Below, piece after piece: positions 42,033 through 53,944 of a stretch of DNA of 64,000 bases (positions within the stretch are counted from its first letter, which is position 1; each line of letters starts with the position of its first letter). This DNA comes from Fistulifera solaris (lineage: Eukaryota; Bacillariophyta; Bacillariophyceae; Naviculales; Stauroneidaceae): assembly GCA_030295235.1 (NCBI GenBank), contig AP026128.1:744001-808000 (forward strand). Reading direction: 5' to 3'. A program made the position numbers and the translations under genes. A model generated the notes under the pieces. It saw only the letters and a list, made by a program, of their open reading frames with translations, searched no databases and was not told the origin of the DNA.

Positions 42033-43148
42033 ATGCTATTTCGAACTTGCTTTCACTTGCTTGTGGTGTGGAAAACAATCGAAGGGTTTCACGTGCCCTC
42101 GCTATCGGTGAAACGCTCCGCTTTCGCGGCATCGACGGCGGAGAACATGGCGTCGTCGACGAGCGTTCGAACGATTGTGGTGGACCAGTCGACCTTAACT
42201 TTACTCGAACACATCAACATCAACGTTCCTTCGCACGAATACGCCTTACCATTTTATTATGATTTACTGGGATGTGGGATGGATCCACGAAAAGCCAGCA
42301 ATCTACTACCAAATGCGCCCAAGAAAACCATTTGGGCGAACTGTGGTGCTTCCCAATTTCATTTGCCCTACGGTTCGGTGGCGCAACGAATACCAGGTCA
42401 TATTGGCTTGCTCTACAACTCACTGGATGGTCTGAAAGAACGACTGAAAACGCACGGAAAGGATTGTAAAGAATATAAAATTGGAAGTGACAATGGCAGA
42501 GAATTCATTCGACTGGTAGATCATTATGATAATGTGTTCTACTGTCGACAGGATTCTCTTGCCAATCGACGAGCCGTAGAAGAGCAGTGGATACAGCCGA
42601 TCATTTCATCCGCGAACACGGACTTTCCTGCCGACCTGGTCCAGCGTTTCGGACGTGATCGATCGGAATGCCGCGGCATAGATTATGTTGAATTCCTGTG
42701 CCCCGTCGGAACCGCCGAACGCATCGCTTTGTTTTATGAATCCGTGTTCGATGCTACTACATCTGTCGTTGAGTCCCGAGACAATCCAGTGGCCGTCGTG
42801 GCATTGGGAAATATCGACGAACATGGTCGTGCGGATCAATCTCTCTTGTTTCGAGAAACATCGGAGCCTCTTCCGCCGTACGATGGACATCACGTGGCCA
42901 TGTACGTGGGTGAATCAGTGGCCGATTTTGAGCGGGCCTTAACCAATGCGATCACCGCAGGTATTGTTTGGGTGAATCCACGTTTCAGTGACCAAGCCCA
43001 CGATCTGGCGGGGGCACGGAAATGGAAACAATTTCGGTTTAAAAACATTATTGATATGGAAACGGGGGAGACTATTTTTGAGTTAGAACACGAGATGCGA
43101 TCGATTGATCATGAAGCTTGGCCGGGTACCCGACTAGCGGATGAATAA
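42033..43148 (+). CDS. Glyoxalase/VOC superfamily protein with N-terminal extension
   Basis: The 371-residue frame is intact. After an N-terminal ~50-residue extension (hydrophobic FRTCFHLLVVW then Ser/Ala-rich) that may be a targeting peptide, a vicinal-oxygen-chelate fold is suggested by LEHININVPSHEYALPFYYD near residue 60, then ASQFHLPYGSVAQRIPGHIG. A second module has GIDYVEFLCPVGTAERIALF and HHVAMYVGESVADFERAL. The fold includes glyoxalases and extradiol dioxygenases. Metal ligands are not obvious enough to choose a reaction. The start is the first ATG. An intron in the leader cannot be excluded. Confidence 0.7.
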   Translation: MLFRTCFHLLVVWKTIEGFHVPSLSVKRSAFAASTAENMASSTSVRTIVVDQSTLTLLEHININVPSHEYALPFYYDLLGCGMDPRKASNLLPNAPKKTIWANCGASQFHLPYGSVAQRIPGHIGLLYNSLDGLKERLKTHGKDCKEYKIGSDNGREFIRLVDHYDNVFYCRQDSLANRRAVEEQWIQPIISSANTDFPADLVQRFGRDRSECRGIDYVEFLCPVGTAERIALFYESVFDATTSVVESRDNPVAVVALGNIDEHGRADQSLLFRETSEPLPPYDGHHVAMYVGESVADFERALTNAITAGIVWVNPRFSDQAHDLAGARKWKQFRFKNIIDMETGETIFELEHEMRSIDHEAWPGTRLADE

Positions 43149-43245
43149 GGAGTAGTGTAAAAATTTGTAAGTGAGTGTACAAGTACAAACATCTATTCTA
43201 AATATAAACACGAGTCCAAAATCGCGCAACGCTTCCTTCGATTCA

Positions 43246-43977
43246 TCATTGCGAATCGCGATTGATGGGATTGAGAAACAAAGCCATGGCTCCTACAGCA
43301 TTGCGTATTTCTCCCCAGTCCTGCATGGTGGTGAATTGAATTTCGATCAACGAACCGGACGGGACTTGTATAAACGTCGCAATGGGTAACAACTGATTGA
43401 CCAGCAACTCAATGGCGGGATTGTGTCCCACAACCATGACTCTCCGAAACGGCGAAGACTGGAGAACATCCGCCAGATAGTCGCGATAGCCGTGATTGCC
43501 GTCAAAGGCGAGATCGTACCAGGCCGTCGCGTACTGCACGGGAGGAAATCGGTCCTCCCATTGGGCATGTGCGGCGACCAAATCGAGTGTTTCGCGCGTC
43601 CGCAGCGATGCGGATGAGAATACGGTGTCCGGGGGAGGGATGTGTGCCTTTCGTAACATCTTTCCGACCCAAATGGCTTCACTTTCTCCCGTCGGATCCA
43701 AGGGCTTTTCGAAATCACTCATCGTGAGCGTGTTTTCCTCCGAAACATTGGCGTGCCGAAGTAGTAATAATGAAAATGTGGATTGATTGGAAGGACTTCC
43801 CATCAGTAATGAAGATTTTCTTTGTTTGAGAAGACTATGTTGACGAATGGCAACAATGAGAACGAGAAGAAAGAAAGTTGGCGCTGCGTACGGAAAGCGC
43901 ATCTTTCTTCTCGGCGAATGGGGAGGGGAAGGGACTTCTATTGAACCATAGCTTACGTTAGGAGGAGTATCAGCCAT
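43246..43977 (-). CDS. SixA-like histidine phosphatase, membrane anchored
   Basis: This 243-residue protein has one hydrophobic segment (FPYAAPTFFLLVLIVAI, about residues 28-44), so it is probably a signal-anchored enzyme. The phosphatase domain starts with the catalytic LLLLRHANVSEEN (RH motif) and continues SDFEKPLDPTGESEA and VFSSASLRTRETLDLV. It ends with VMVVGHNPAIELLVNQLL carrying the second catalytic His. This matches the short SixA branch that dephosphorylates phosphohistidine or small substrates. The frame is intact, starts at the ATG at 43977, and the gene converges on the VOC gene. Confidence 0.85.
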   Translation of the reverse strand: MADTPPNVSYGSIEVPSPPHSPRRKMRFPYAAPTFFLLVLIVAIRQHSLLKQRKSSLLMGSPSNQSTFSLLLLRHANVSEENTLTMSDFEKPLDPTGESEAIWVGKMLRKAHIPPPDTVFSSASLRTRETLDLVAAHAQWEDRFPPVQYATAWYDLAFDGNHGYRDYLADVLQSSPFRRVMVVGHNPAIELLVNQLLPIATFIQVPSGSLIEIQFTTMQDWGEIRNAVGAMALFLNPINRDSQ

Positions 43978-44493
43978 GCTGTTAGATTAAATGCTATCAG
44001 CGAGTTCAAAAAGCTTGATTTATGCTCGAGAGAGTAAGCTTTGAACCAAAGACGTTTTCCTTTTGTTTGTTTTCCTTTTCGCTTTCGCTCTGTTCGAGCT
44101 TGGTTCGAGCTTCGCGTTTCGGCGGACGAAAAGAAAAACAATTCTGACCGTCCGTACGTCGTATGTCAACCGTATCTTTTAAACCCGGTCAGACAGTGCT
44201 TTTCTATACCTGTAAGGAGAAGAAAACATTATGACCCGAAGAATGTCTCCTCGACTCGGGATTCAGATTGGGAGTATCGGAGAAATAGGCCAAAATGAGT
44301 CACTGATGGCGGAGGAAGAAAAAGAGTCACCGATGGCGACGAAAGCACCACAATGTCTTTAATTGTCACCTCCTCGCATTGCATTTACCATCATAATATC
44401 AGCAAAACGAAGTCACTGTTGGTGATCTCAAAGCATTTTCCATCTATTTTATAGTCAATCATAGTTTCAAGTGGACCCTCTTTTAAACAAATC
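43978..44493. other. Divergent promoter region
   Basis: 516 bp between the phosphatase gene and GDP-mannose epimerase gene, transcribed away from each other. I see no repeats or RNA genes. Short frames inside are chance. Confidence 0.5.
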
Positions 44494-45583
44494 ATGAAAG
44501 AGTTCACACTGCCCCCGGGAGAAGGAAAGAAAGTCTGCGTCGGAGGAGGCGCTGGCTTCATCGGCTCACACATTGCGAAGCGTCTCAAAGCAGCTGGTTA
44601 CTACGTAGTAGTCGTGGACTGGAAAGAGAATGAGTTTATGGAGAAGGACGAGTTCTGCAACGAATTCATTCTCGATGACTTGCGCAAGCTGGAAGTCGCC
44701 TGCCGAGCCTGCGAAGGATGCACCCAAGTGTACAACTTGGCGGCCGATATGGGTGGTATGGGATTCATCGTCTCCAACGAGTCGGTTCTGGCCTTCAACA
44801 ACACGGCCATTAGTATGAATATGTTGGAAGGAGCTCGTCGTGCCGGAGTCAAGGACTTCTTCTACGCTTCTTCGGCCTGTGTCTACAACGAGGCCAAACA
44901 AGAAGACCCCGCGAACCCCGGCCTCATCGAGTCCGATGCCTGGCCGGCCCGCCCTCAAGACATGTACGGACTCGAGAAGCTCTACGCCGAGGAAATGGCA
45001 CTGGCGTACGGACGTGACTTCGACATGAACATTCGTATCGCTCGCTTCCATAATATCTATGGACCGCGGGGTACCTGGAAGGGTGGACGTGAGAAAGCCC
45101 CGGCTGCTTTTTTGCCGAAAGGCATTGACCAGCACCGACCACTTTGAAATGTGGGGAGATGGAAAACAGACACGAAGTTTCACTTTCATCGACGACTGCG
45201 TGGAGGGCGTTTTGCGTCTCACCTTTTCGGATTGCAATGTGCCTATCAACTTGGGTACCACCGAAATGGTAGACATGATTGAATTTGCCAAAATCGCCAT
45301 GTCCTTTGAAGAGAAGAATTTGCCAATCAAGCACATTGACGGCCCCATGGGAGTCAGAGGACGCAACTCAAACAATGTGCTCATCATGGAAAAGTTAGGA
45401 TGGGAGCCTACCATCAAAATTGCCGAGGGCCTCAAGAAAACATACTTCTGGATCAAGGAGCAAATCGAGAAAGAAGGTGGCGATGCAACCAAGTACTCTC
45501 ACAGTGAAATCGTTCAGCAGGTGGACGATTCTTTGATGCAGTTGGGTCATGATAAAAGTACTGCTGTCGAAGGAACAAAGTAG
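44494..45583 (+). CDS. GDP-mannose 3,5-epimerase (one frameshift)
   Basis: Converts GDP-D-mannose to GDP-L-galactose (and L-gulose), feeding ascorbate synthesis and cell-wall polysaccharides. It is an extended short-chain dehydrogenase of ~362 residues with the NAD-binding GGGAGFIGSHIAKRL (residues ~17-31), FYASSACVYNEA with the catalytic Cys, MYGLEKLYAEEMA (YxxxK), HNIYGPRGTWKGGREKAPAAF with the catalytic Lys, and SFTFIDDCVEG. The frame breaks at the T run 45108-45113 (six T, five needed). Removing one T gives PAAFCRKALTSTDHFEMWG as in plant enzymes. Here the error is an extra base. The gene is otherwise complete and intronless. Confidence 0.92.
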
Positions 45584-45648
45584 GACGAAAGAGTACTGTC
45601 GAAGATTTAGCAATAGTAAACTCTAGCTTGTTATCGTCAAACTAAATT

Positions 45649-47991
45649 CTATTTTCGGTAAATATTGCGGCTCCACGCTTTCGGTAGATCTTGGACTTTG
45701 ATCACGCGACGGTACGCAGGCCGTTTAGTATCATTTGCTGTGCTACTTTGCGGAAAATCCAAAAGCTTATCTACAAGCTTTGGAGGGTTACCTTGAGTTA
45801 GGCGTAATAAGACTTCCTTTGAAACAAGGCCCTCTTTTCTGCATTCTTCGAATGAGTACTCTACGCATTTCTTTCGGAGATCACCGGGAGGAATGAGGTT
45901 ATTGCAGCATTTTAACCAAAACGCATATGTGAAACTGTCCGGTCGCACCAGATTCGATTTTCTCATTTCCTGATAGGTCAGCGTAGCAACTTGAAATGCT
46001 TCGAGTTTTTTGGTCTCTTCTATAGTGTTCGCTGCACAATTCAAAACGTAATTGTAATGATATTGGTTGGGTCTCAAATCAGGATCGTTTGTTTCCTCGT
46101 ACAGTTCGAGTAACTGAACTAGGAGTTCACGAGCCCTCACTACCGAACCATTCGTCCTTGCTAGAGTGAGTATAACCATTGCAAATGTTCGTGCGTTGGG
46201 CCTCAAAGCATTATCTTTCGTCTCCTGGTATCGCTGGAAGGCTTCAGACAATAATTCCTCAGCCTTTTCGCCTGATTGTGGGTCAGTAGACTTGGAAAGG
46301 CATTCGATCACTGAGGTGTAGGAAATCACATCGGGCTGGCACAGCTCGGATTGTTTCATACTTTCCAAAAGCAAAACAGCCTTGCGTGCTGCATCCCGGC
46401 TATTCCCCTTCGCGTATGCGTTGATCACCATATTGAACATTCGGTTAGTAGGCTGAAGCGAAATGTCTCCGCTGTCCCATAATCTCTGAATTCGCATCAA
46501 TGTTGCTTCTGACTGTTCTGCGACATCTTCACGATCACTCTGAATCCAACACTTCATCAAAGTATTGTAAGTGAATACGTTGGGTTTAATAGCAGGTTGC
46601 TTGTGGCAGTTGTCTTCCATGAACTTGACAATTTCTGACACTTTTGCAGCGCTAATTCTTTGTCGTCGCTACGAAGATAGGCGTGGACTACTGAATTGTA
46701 GGAGATAGCATCCGGAGTCAGGTTAGTGCACTTTAAGCGTACTTCATCCATGAGCTTCAAAATACTTTCCGCCATGTCCGCGCGCCCTTGTCTTCCCCAT
46801 GCCGCCATCACGCCGTTGAAAGCAATTAGGGACGGTTCCGAGCCAGACGGAAACGCCCCTTTATTGAACCTATCAATCATTTCTAGAAGAATGTCATTGG
46901 CTCTGACGGCCCCACTCGATACTGAGTTCTTTGCCCAGGCTAAAATGGCATTGCAATAGGTGTCGGCGTCCAAAAATCAAATGAGCTCCGTTTTCGATAT
47001 CTTCCGTAGAAAGAGTCAAATTGAGTGTTTTCATTTTGTCAAGTAAACCTTGCGCCTCGCTAGCACTACCGGCCGATCCACTCTTGCTCCAGACTTCCAA
47101 GGTCCAATCATAGCACTGCATGAGCGTCAAACCATCCTCAGTTCTTTGTTCGATGAGCTTCAGTAGTTCGCAAGCTTTTCTCGCGCATTCTCCCTCTTCC
47201 AAGTTAGCTTGCTGCCATGCAAACGCGTGCAAAACATGTTTGTAGGATTCAACTGGTAGTATTCCAAAAACTTGCTCCATTCGTTTGACTAAACTTTCTG
47301 CGCGACGTGCATAATCGCGTTCTCCTCGAGGCGTCGAACAGACAGCGTATGCCTCTAAAGCAAGGTTGTAGGTCGCAAGGGAGACATCAGAAGGCGATTT
47401 GAGTTCAATCAGCTTCTCTAATAAATCTTCGATTTGATCTGCAGCACACGTAACATGCTGGTCGCGCATCCAGCGGAATCTGCCTCTTCTAAGAAAAGCG
47501 TTCATTGCAATACGAAAACTCTCCTCGGTGGCCGTGTTGATGTCAATTAAATGATTGAGCATAGTCAGAACACGTTCAGCTCCGTCAATGTCGGTATCCA
47601 GGATTTTCGGACGGACGGCTCTATCGCGAGTGAGCTGCTCGTCAATATTTTCTTGCCGTAACTTTAGAACACGTGTCATGTCCTCGTTGAATCGCTGATT
47701 CAATTCCGATTTTAAAGGGTCAAGTCGAGACGACGTTTTTTCGCTCTGTTCTATTTCATCTTCTCTCTGGACTTGAATACTAGAGGTGATTGCTACTTTT
47801 GTTCTAGCAAAAGGCGGCAAAATCGAGCGGTTCAACGTTTCCACAGTTCGAACCGAAATAATGGTCGGGCTAACCCATGCTGCACATGTTGCGCGGGCCA
47901 GGAGAAACTGTACTAGTAATACATAACAATATCTCTTCTTAAGATGGGAGGGACTCTCTGCTCGTCTCCTCTTGCGACGTGGGTAATGCAT
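45649..47991 (-). CDS. Pentatricopeptide-repeat protein, organellar (two frameshifts)
   Basis: An RNA-binding helical-repeat protein of about 780 residues. A basic start, a hydrophobic stretch (YCYVLLVQFLLARATCA) and a Trp just after it suggest a secretory/plastid bipartite presequence, so I infer a plastid RNA-processing role with some doubt. PPR units begin near residue 200 (DVSLATYNLALEAYAVCSTP) and continue with TPDAISYNSVVHAYLRSDDK, KPNVFTYNTLMKCWIQSDRE, QPTNRMFNMVINAYAKGNSR, QPDVISYTSVIECLSKSTDP and RPNQYHYNYVLNCAANT. The frame breaks at the A run 46972-46976 (one A too many) and the T run 46642-46645 (one missing). Correcting both yields continuous repeats. Confidence 0.85.
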
Positions 47992-48163
47992 TGTATGTAG
48001 TAAGTGACAAGGTGACATTTATCACGCATTGAGCATCGATAAATAATACGGAGTAGTAATCTCGATGGGGACGAAAAACGCGTGTTATCCTTTTGATGGC
48101 AAAGCGACCAATCATGAATGGCGGTCTGACCGGTTTACGGTGTCAGTCAATCGTGTCAGAAAT

Positions 48164-49370
48164 CAGAAAATCTGGACCAGTTGTATTTTCACGTTTCCAG
48201 GAAATGTGGGGAGTGCGGTGTTTACAAGTGATCCAGAAAATCTGGACCAGTTGTATTTTCAAGTTCCCAGGAAATTTGGGGAGTTGTATTTATACGTGGT
48301 CCAGAAAATCTGTACCCAAGATATCTGGATCTGGGGGAGTGGTGTTTACACGTGGTCCAGAAAATCTGGACCAGTTGTATTTTCACGTTCCCAGGAAATC
48401 TGGGGAGTTGTATTTATACGTGGTCCAGAAAATCTGGACCAATTGTATTTTCACGTACCCAAGATATCTGGATCTGGGGGAGTGGTGTTTACACGTGGTC
48501 CAGAAAATCTGGACCAACTGTATTTTCTCGTTCCCAGGAAATCTGGGCGGGTGGTGTTTACACGTGGTCCAGAAAATCTGGATCAGTTGTATTATCACGT
48601 ACCCAGGAAATCTGGGCGGTTGGTGTTTGCACGTGGTCCAGAAATTCTGGACCAGTTGTATTTTGAAGTTCCCAGGAAATCTGGGGGTGTTGTATTTATA
48701 CGTGGTCCAGAAAATCTGGACCAGATGTATTTTCACGTACCCAGGAAATCTGGGGAAGTGGTGTTTCGTGGTCAAGACATTCTGGACCAGTTGTATTTTG
48801 AAGTTTCTAGGAAATCTGGGGGTGTTGTATTTATACGTGGTCCAGAAAATCTGGACCAGTTGTATTTTCACGTTCCCAGGAAATCTGGGTGAGTTGTGTT
48901 TCGTGGTCCAGAGAATCTGGACCAGTTGTATTTTGAAGTTTCCAGGAAAACTGGGGTTGTTGTATTTATACGTGGTCCAGAAAATCTGGACCAGTTGTAT
49001 TTTCACGTTCCCAGGAAATCTGGGAGTGTGGTGTTTACACGTTATCCAGAAAATCTGGACCAGTTGTATTTTCACGTTCCCAGGAAATCTGGGGGAGTTG
49101 TATTTATACGTGGTCCAGAAAAAATGGACCAGTTGTATTTTCACGTTCCAGGAAATCTGAGATATCGATATGGACACGTGGTCCAGAAAATCTGGACCAG
49201 TTGTATTTTCACGTTCCCAGGAAATCTGGGGGAGTTGTATTTATACGTGGTCCAGAAAATCTGGACCTGATGTGTTTTCACGTACCCAGGAAATCTGGGC
49301 GGTTGGTGTTTGCACGTGGTCCAGAAAATCTGGACCAATTGTAGTTTCTCGCTCCCAGGAAATCTGAGGG
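48164..49370. repeat. Satellite array with GTCCAGAAAATCTGGACCAG core
   Basis: About 17-18 composite units, mostly ~69 bp. Each has GTCCAGAAAATCTGGACCAG, then TTGTATTTTCACGTTCCCAG, GAAATCTGGGG, and GTTGTATTTATACGTG or GGTGTTTACACGTG. Two sub-repeats (CCAGAAAATCTGG and CCAGGAAATCTGG) alternate, so the array grew by duplicating a dimer. Two longer units include CAAGATATCTGGATCTGGGG. At least three forward frames and one reverse frame remain open for 100-355 codons, starting with an ATG at 48065 in one case. This is expected from a stop-free unit, and coding is not claimed. Confidence 0.92.
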
Positions 49371-49458
49371 AGTGGAAGAATTGCTACACCAAGAGTCATT
49401 GACTAGCAACTTAGTTTAACGTCGAACTATAAAGTTAAATGAATCTAACCCTAACCCT

Positions 49459-51205
<1,747 letters not shown>

Positions 51206-53191
51206 TTACTTATCAGCGTAGACCTCTTCCGCATCGCTGTCACTGTCGTCGTCATCGTCTGCATTTTGTCGAGCCTTTCGGAGTTGTTCCTTCTTCTTGG
51301 CAGCAGCCGACTTGGGGTGGTTATCGTCTTCATCATCGCTGTCTTCATCCTCATCGTCACTGTCCTTCTCAATGTGTGCATTTAGCATTTCTTCAAATAG
51401 AGTTGGTTCGTCATCGAGAACAGCGTCGTCCGGATGAACTTTGTACTCCGGTAATGATGAAGCATCCAAAGTAACCATTTCCACCCGCTGCGTTTCGTCA
51501 ATGCCCACGTAGCCATCCGATTTGACAACCAAATCAAAATGATAGGTGCCCTTCGGTGGCGCCATGAATTTGATTTGATGTACGACGTTCTTATTGGGAT
51601 TCAAAACCTTCTCAATCGAAATGATTTTGCCCTCTTTCAACTGACCCAGAATGATCCAGAATGCTTCTCGCTTCGGGAAGGGAAATTTGGGAGCGTGGGT
51701 GAGGCCAGCCTTTTCACCGTCCGCCAAGTTGTTGCGCGTGATTTTCACTTGCACCGTCACCAGATCGTTTTCGTACACTTGATCATCTTCATCATCGTCC
51801 ACAAAGACTTTGCATTCCACTGTAATATCTGGGAATATTTTCAAAAAATCGCGAACGTCCTTCTTTTGCTGATCCGAAAATTTCGACAAGCCTTTTCTTT
51901 CATTCTCGGGAATCGCACAATATTCCTTGATCGTCGAAACCTTGGTGGCGCCCTTTTCACATTGGGCCACCTCTTCGGCAGTGAAATGGGGAATCTGTAG
52001 CAAGGGAGAGTCTTTGACCCACATGGCTTGCGTGACATATTGTCCTAACTCGATGCAGTTGATGGCGGTCTGGAGGGCATCCTGGTGTTTGCAAACAGAA
52101 ATCATGGCATCGATCAAAGAAGGAGCCATTCGTAGCATATATTTTAAATCGTCCTTTTCCTGTTCCATCTTCGCCAAGACTTCGGTTTGACGCAAAAGAT
52201 GCGCATGCATTAAAACGTTGCCTTTGACACAGACAGGGTGGTTGAACTTGGGCTTTTGCATAGAGCCCCGGACCGCGTTCATGAGAGTAGCAATGGCTTG
52301 TTTCTGTTCCGCCGTCTTCGGGATGTTTCGCTTTCGGAACTCAGCACTTCCCGCCAACACCTCGGGCAGCGCTTTGACGATCGAGTTCTCATTCAAAGCA
52401 TGGTGGAACCACGAGTAGGTATCGTACATGACGTTCTTCTCACCGTACTTGCTCGAGTCGGAGTAGTAACGCCACACAAAGTAAGGGATAAGTACCACCA
52501 TGAAGAGCAAGTAAGCTACGAGAACCAAGTTTCGGTTCTTACTGTCCAACAAGAAGGACGGAAGACCAATAGAGACTTCGAGTGACTGCTTTCCGTCCGG
52601 ATTTCCGTACTTTTCCCAATTTTCGCGCGCTGTTTCGTCCGTGAGCGCTTCGTAGGCTTTAGAGACCATCATGAACATGGCTTCGGCGGCACGATCTCCC
52701 GGATTCTTGTCAGGATGGTACTTGAGCGATAAAGAACGATAAGCCTTTTTGATGGTTTTGTTGTCTGCACCCGCATCAATTTGCAAGATAGAAAAGGGAT
52801 CAAACGAATTGACTTGCCCATCTTGCGATACCGAAATCAACAGCCAAATGAAAATAAGAGTGAGCACCGAAGTAATGCCAAGGTTAACCAAGAAACCTTG
52901 AGATTTGAGGGTGTTGGCGGCTCGTGATTCTTTCTTTAGTTGTTCGGCTTTTTTCTTTTTCCGCGCTGGTCCTCGAAACTGCACCGACCGCCTCATCGTC
53001 AACTCCGAATAGCGCTGATAATTCGTTTGAAGATGGAATACCATGCTGCAAGTGAAAGCAGGATGAACTTGTGAGATACATTTGCTAACTATCGTTTAAC
53101 AGATTAAAAGAGAAAACTTACAAGGAAGGATGTAGAACGAGATGGTACTCAAGGCAAAAAAGTAAAATGCAGAGTTGTCGTATTGCAGCAT
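51206..53191 (-). CDS. SEC63 ER translocon J protein (one frameshift)
   Basis: An ER membrane co-translocon that recruits BiP to SEC61. Exon 1 (53191-53122) encodes MLQYDNSAFYFFALSTISFY, the first membrane segment as in other SEC63 proteins. A 76-nt GT-AG intron (53046-53121) follows. Exon 2 begins WYSIFK. A base is then missing at the T run 53026-53028, and the main frame continues as TNYQRYSEL. Later features are a second membrane span (LVNLGITSVLTLIFIWLL), a lumenal J domain (FDPFSILQIDAGA; LSLKYHPDKNPGDRA), a third span (LVLVAYLLFMVVLIPYFVW), the Sec63 Brl region with two domains, and an acidic tail (DSDDEDEDSDDEDD) that binds SEC62 in other organisms. Length is about 637. Confidence 0.93.
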
Positions 53192-53944
53192 TGTAAATCA
53201 CTCTTTGACGACCCCTGAAATTAAATCCGTCCCTTGCTCTTTTTAGGGGATCTCTGAATACTGCTCTTATGCAACTATAATTGATTTCGAACTTCAAAAG
53301 TAGATCGGCCGAATTGTTTGTTGTTCGTCCAATCGCGTCCGATAGTTTTTCGAACACACGCCCGCGTTGTGCCTTCAACGAGGACGAGAAAGAGTGGCGT
53401 TGGCGCCAATTACGTAGGGTCTACTTTTTGTGGTACTGTGCTCGCTGAAAGGGACTCAAAAAAATTACCTCCAGGAACCTTCCACGCGTAGCCAAACACC
53501 CTGTAAAACATGTACTGGGTGCTACATGTGTCCCGGGAAAATTGTCCTTCTCTGAGTCACGAGTCGTTTAAGTGGGTGCAGTCTGTCCGTGCACCCTTTG
53601 CTGCATTTTGAAACGCACTGTGACAGATGAAAATTTACGAATACCGCTCCGATTCCGTGACTACATTTCGATTCGATACAAAAGGTAACCTACTCTAAAG
53701 CTTTAGTGTGAATTGACCTGGCTTTTTCCCCCCAAAATACAAGGGGACTGCTCATGGTTTTTTGCTCGCATTCATTCGATTCTTCTGTCGTCATAACTGT
53801 TGTCATTGCGCTTCTCTTTCTTGAGGCTTCAACTTCTGATATTCTTGGTGAACTTCAAGGCGTCTTGGATCAGTCTTTAGCAGCGTTGTTAACGATTTGC
53901 GCAGCATATTGACGGCGAAAAACGAGAATTCAAAAGGATCGCAC
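53192..53944. other. Divergent intergenic region
   Basis: 753 bp between the SEC63 gene and the next + strand gene, transcribed away from each other. No repeats, RNA genes or supported ORFs were seen. A pyrimidine-rich stretch lies near 53770-53830. Confidence 0.5.
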
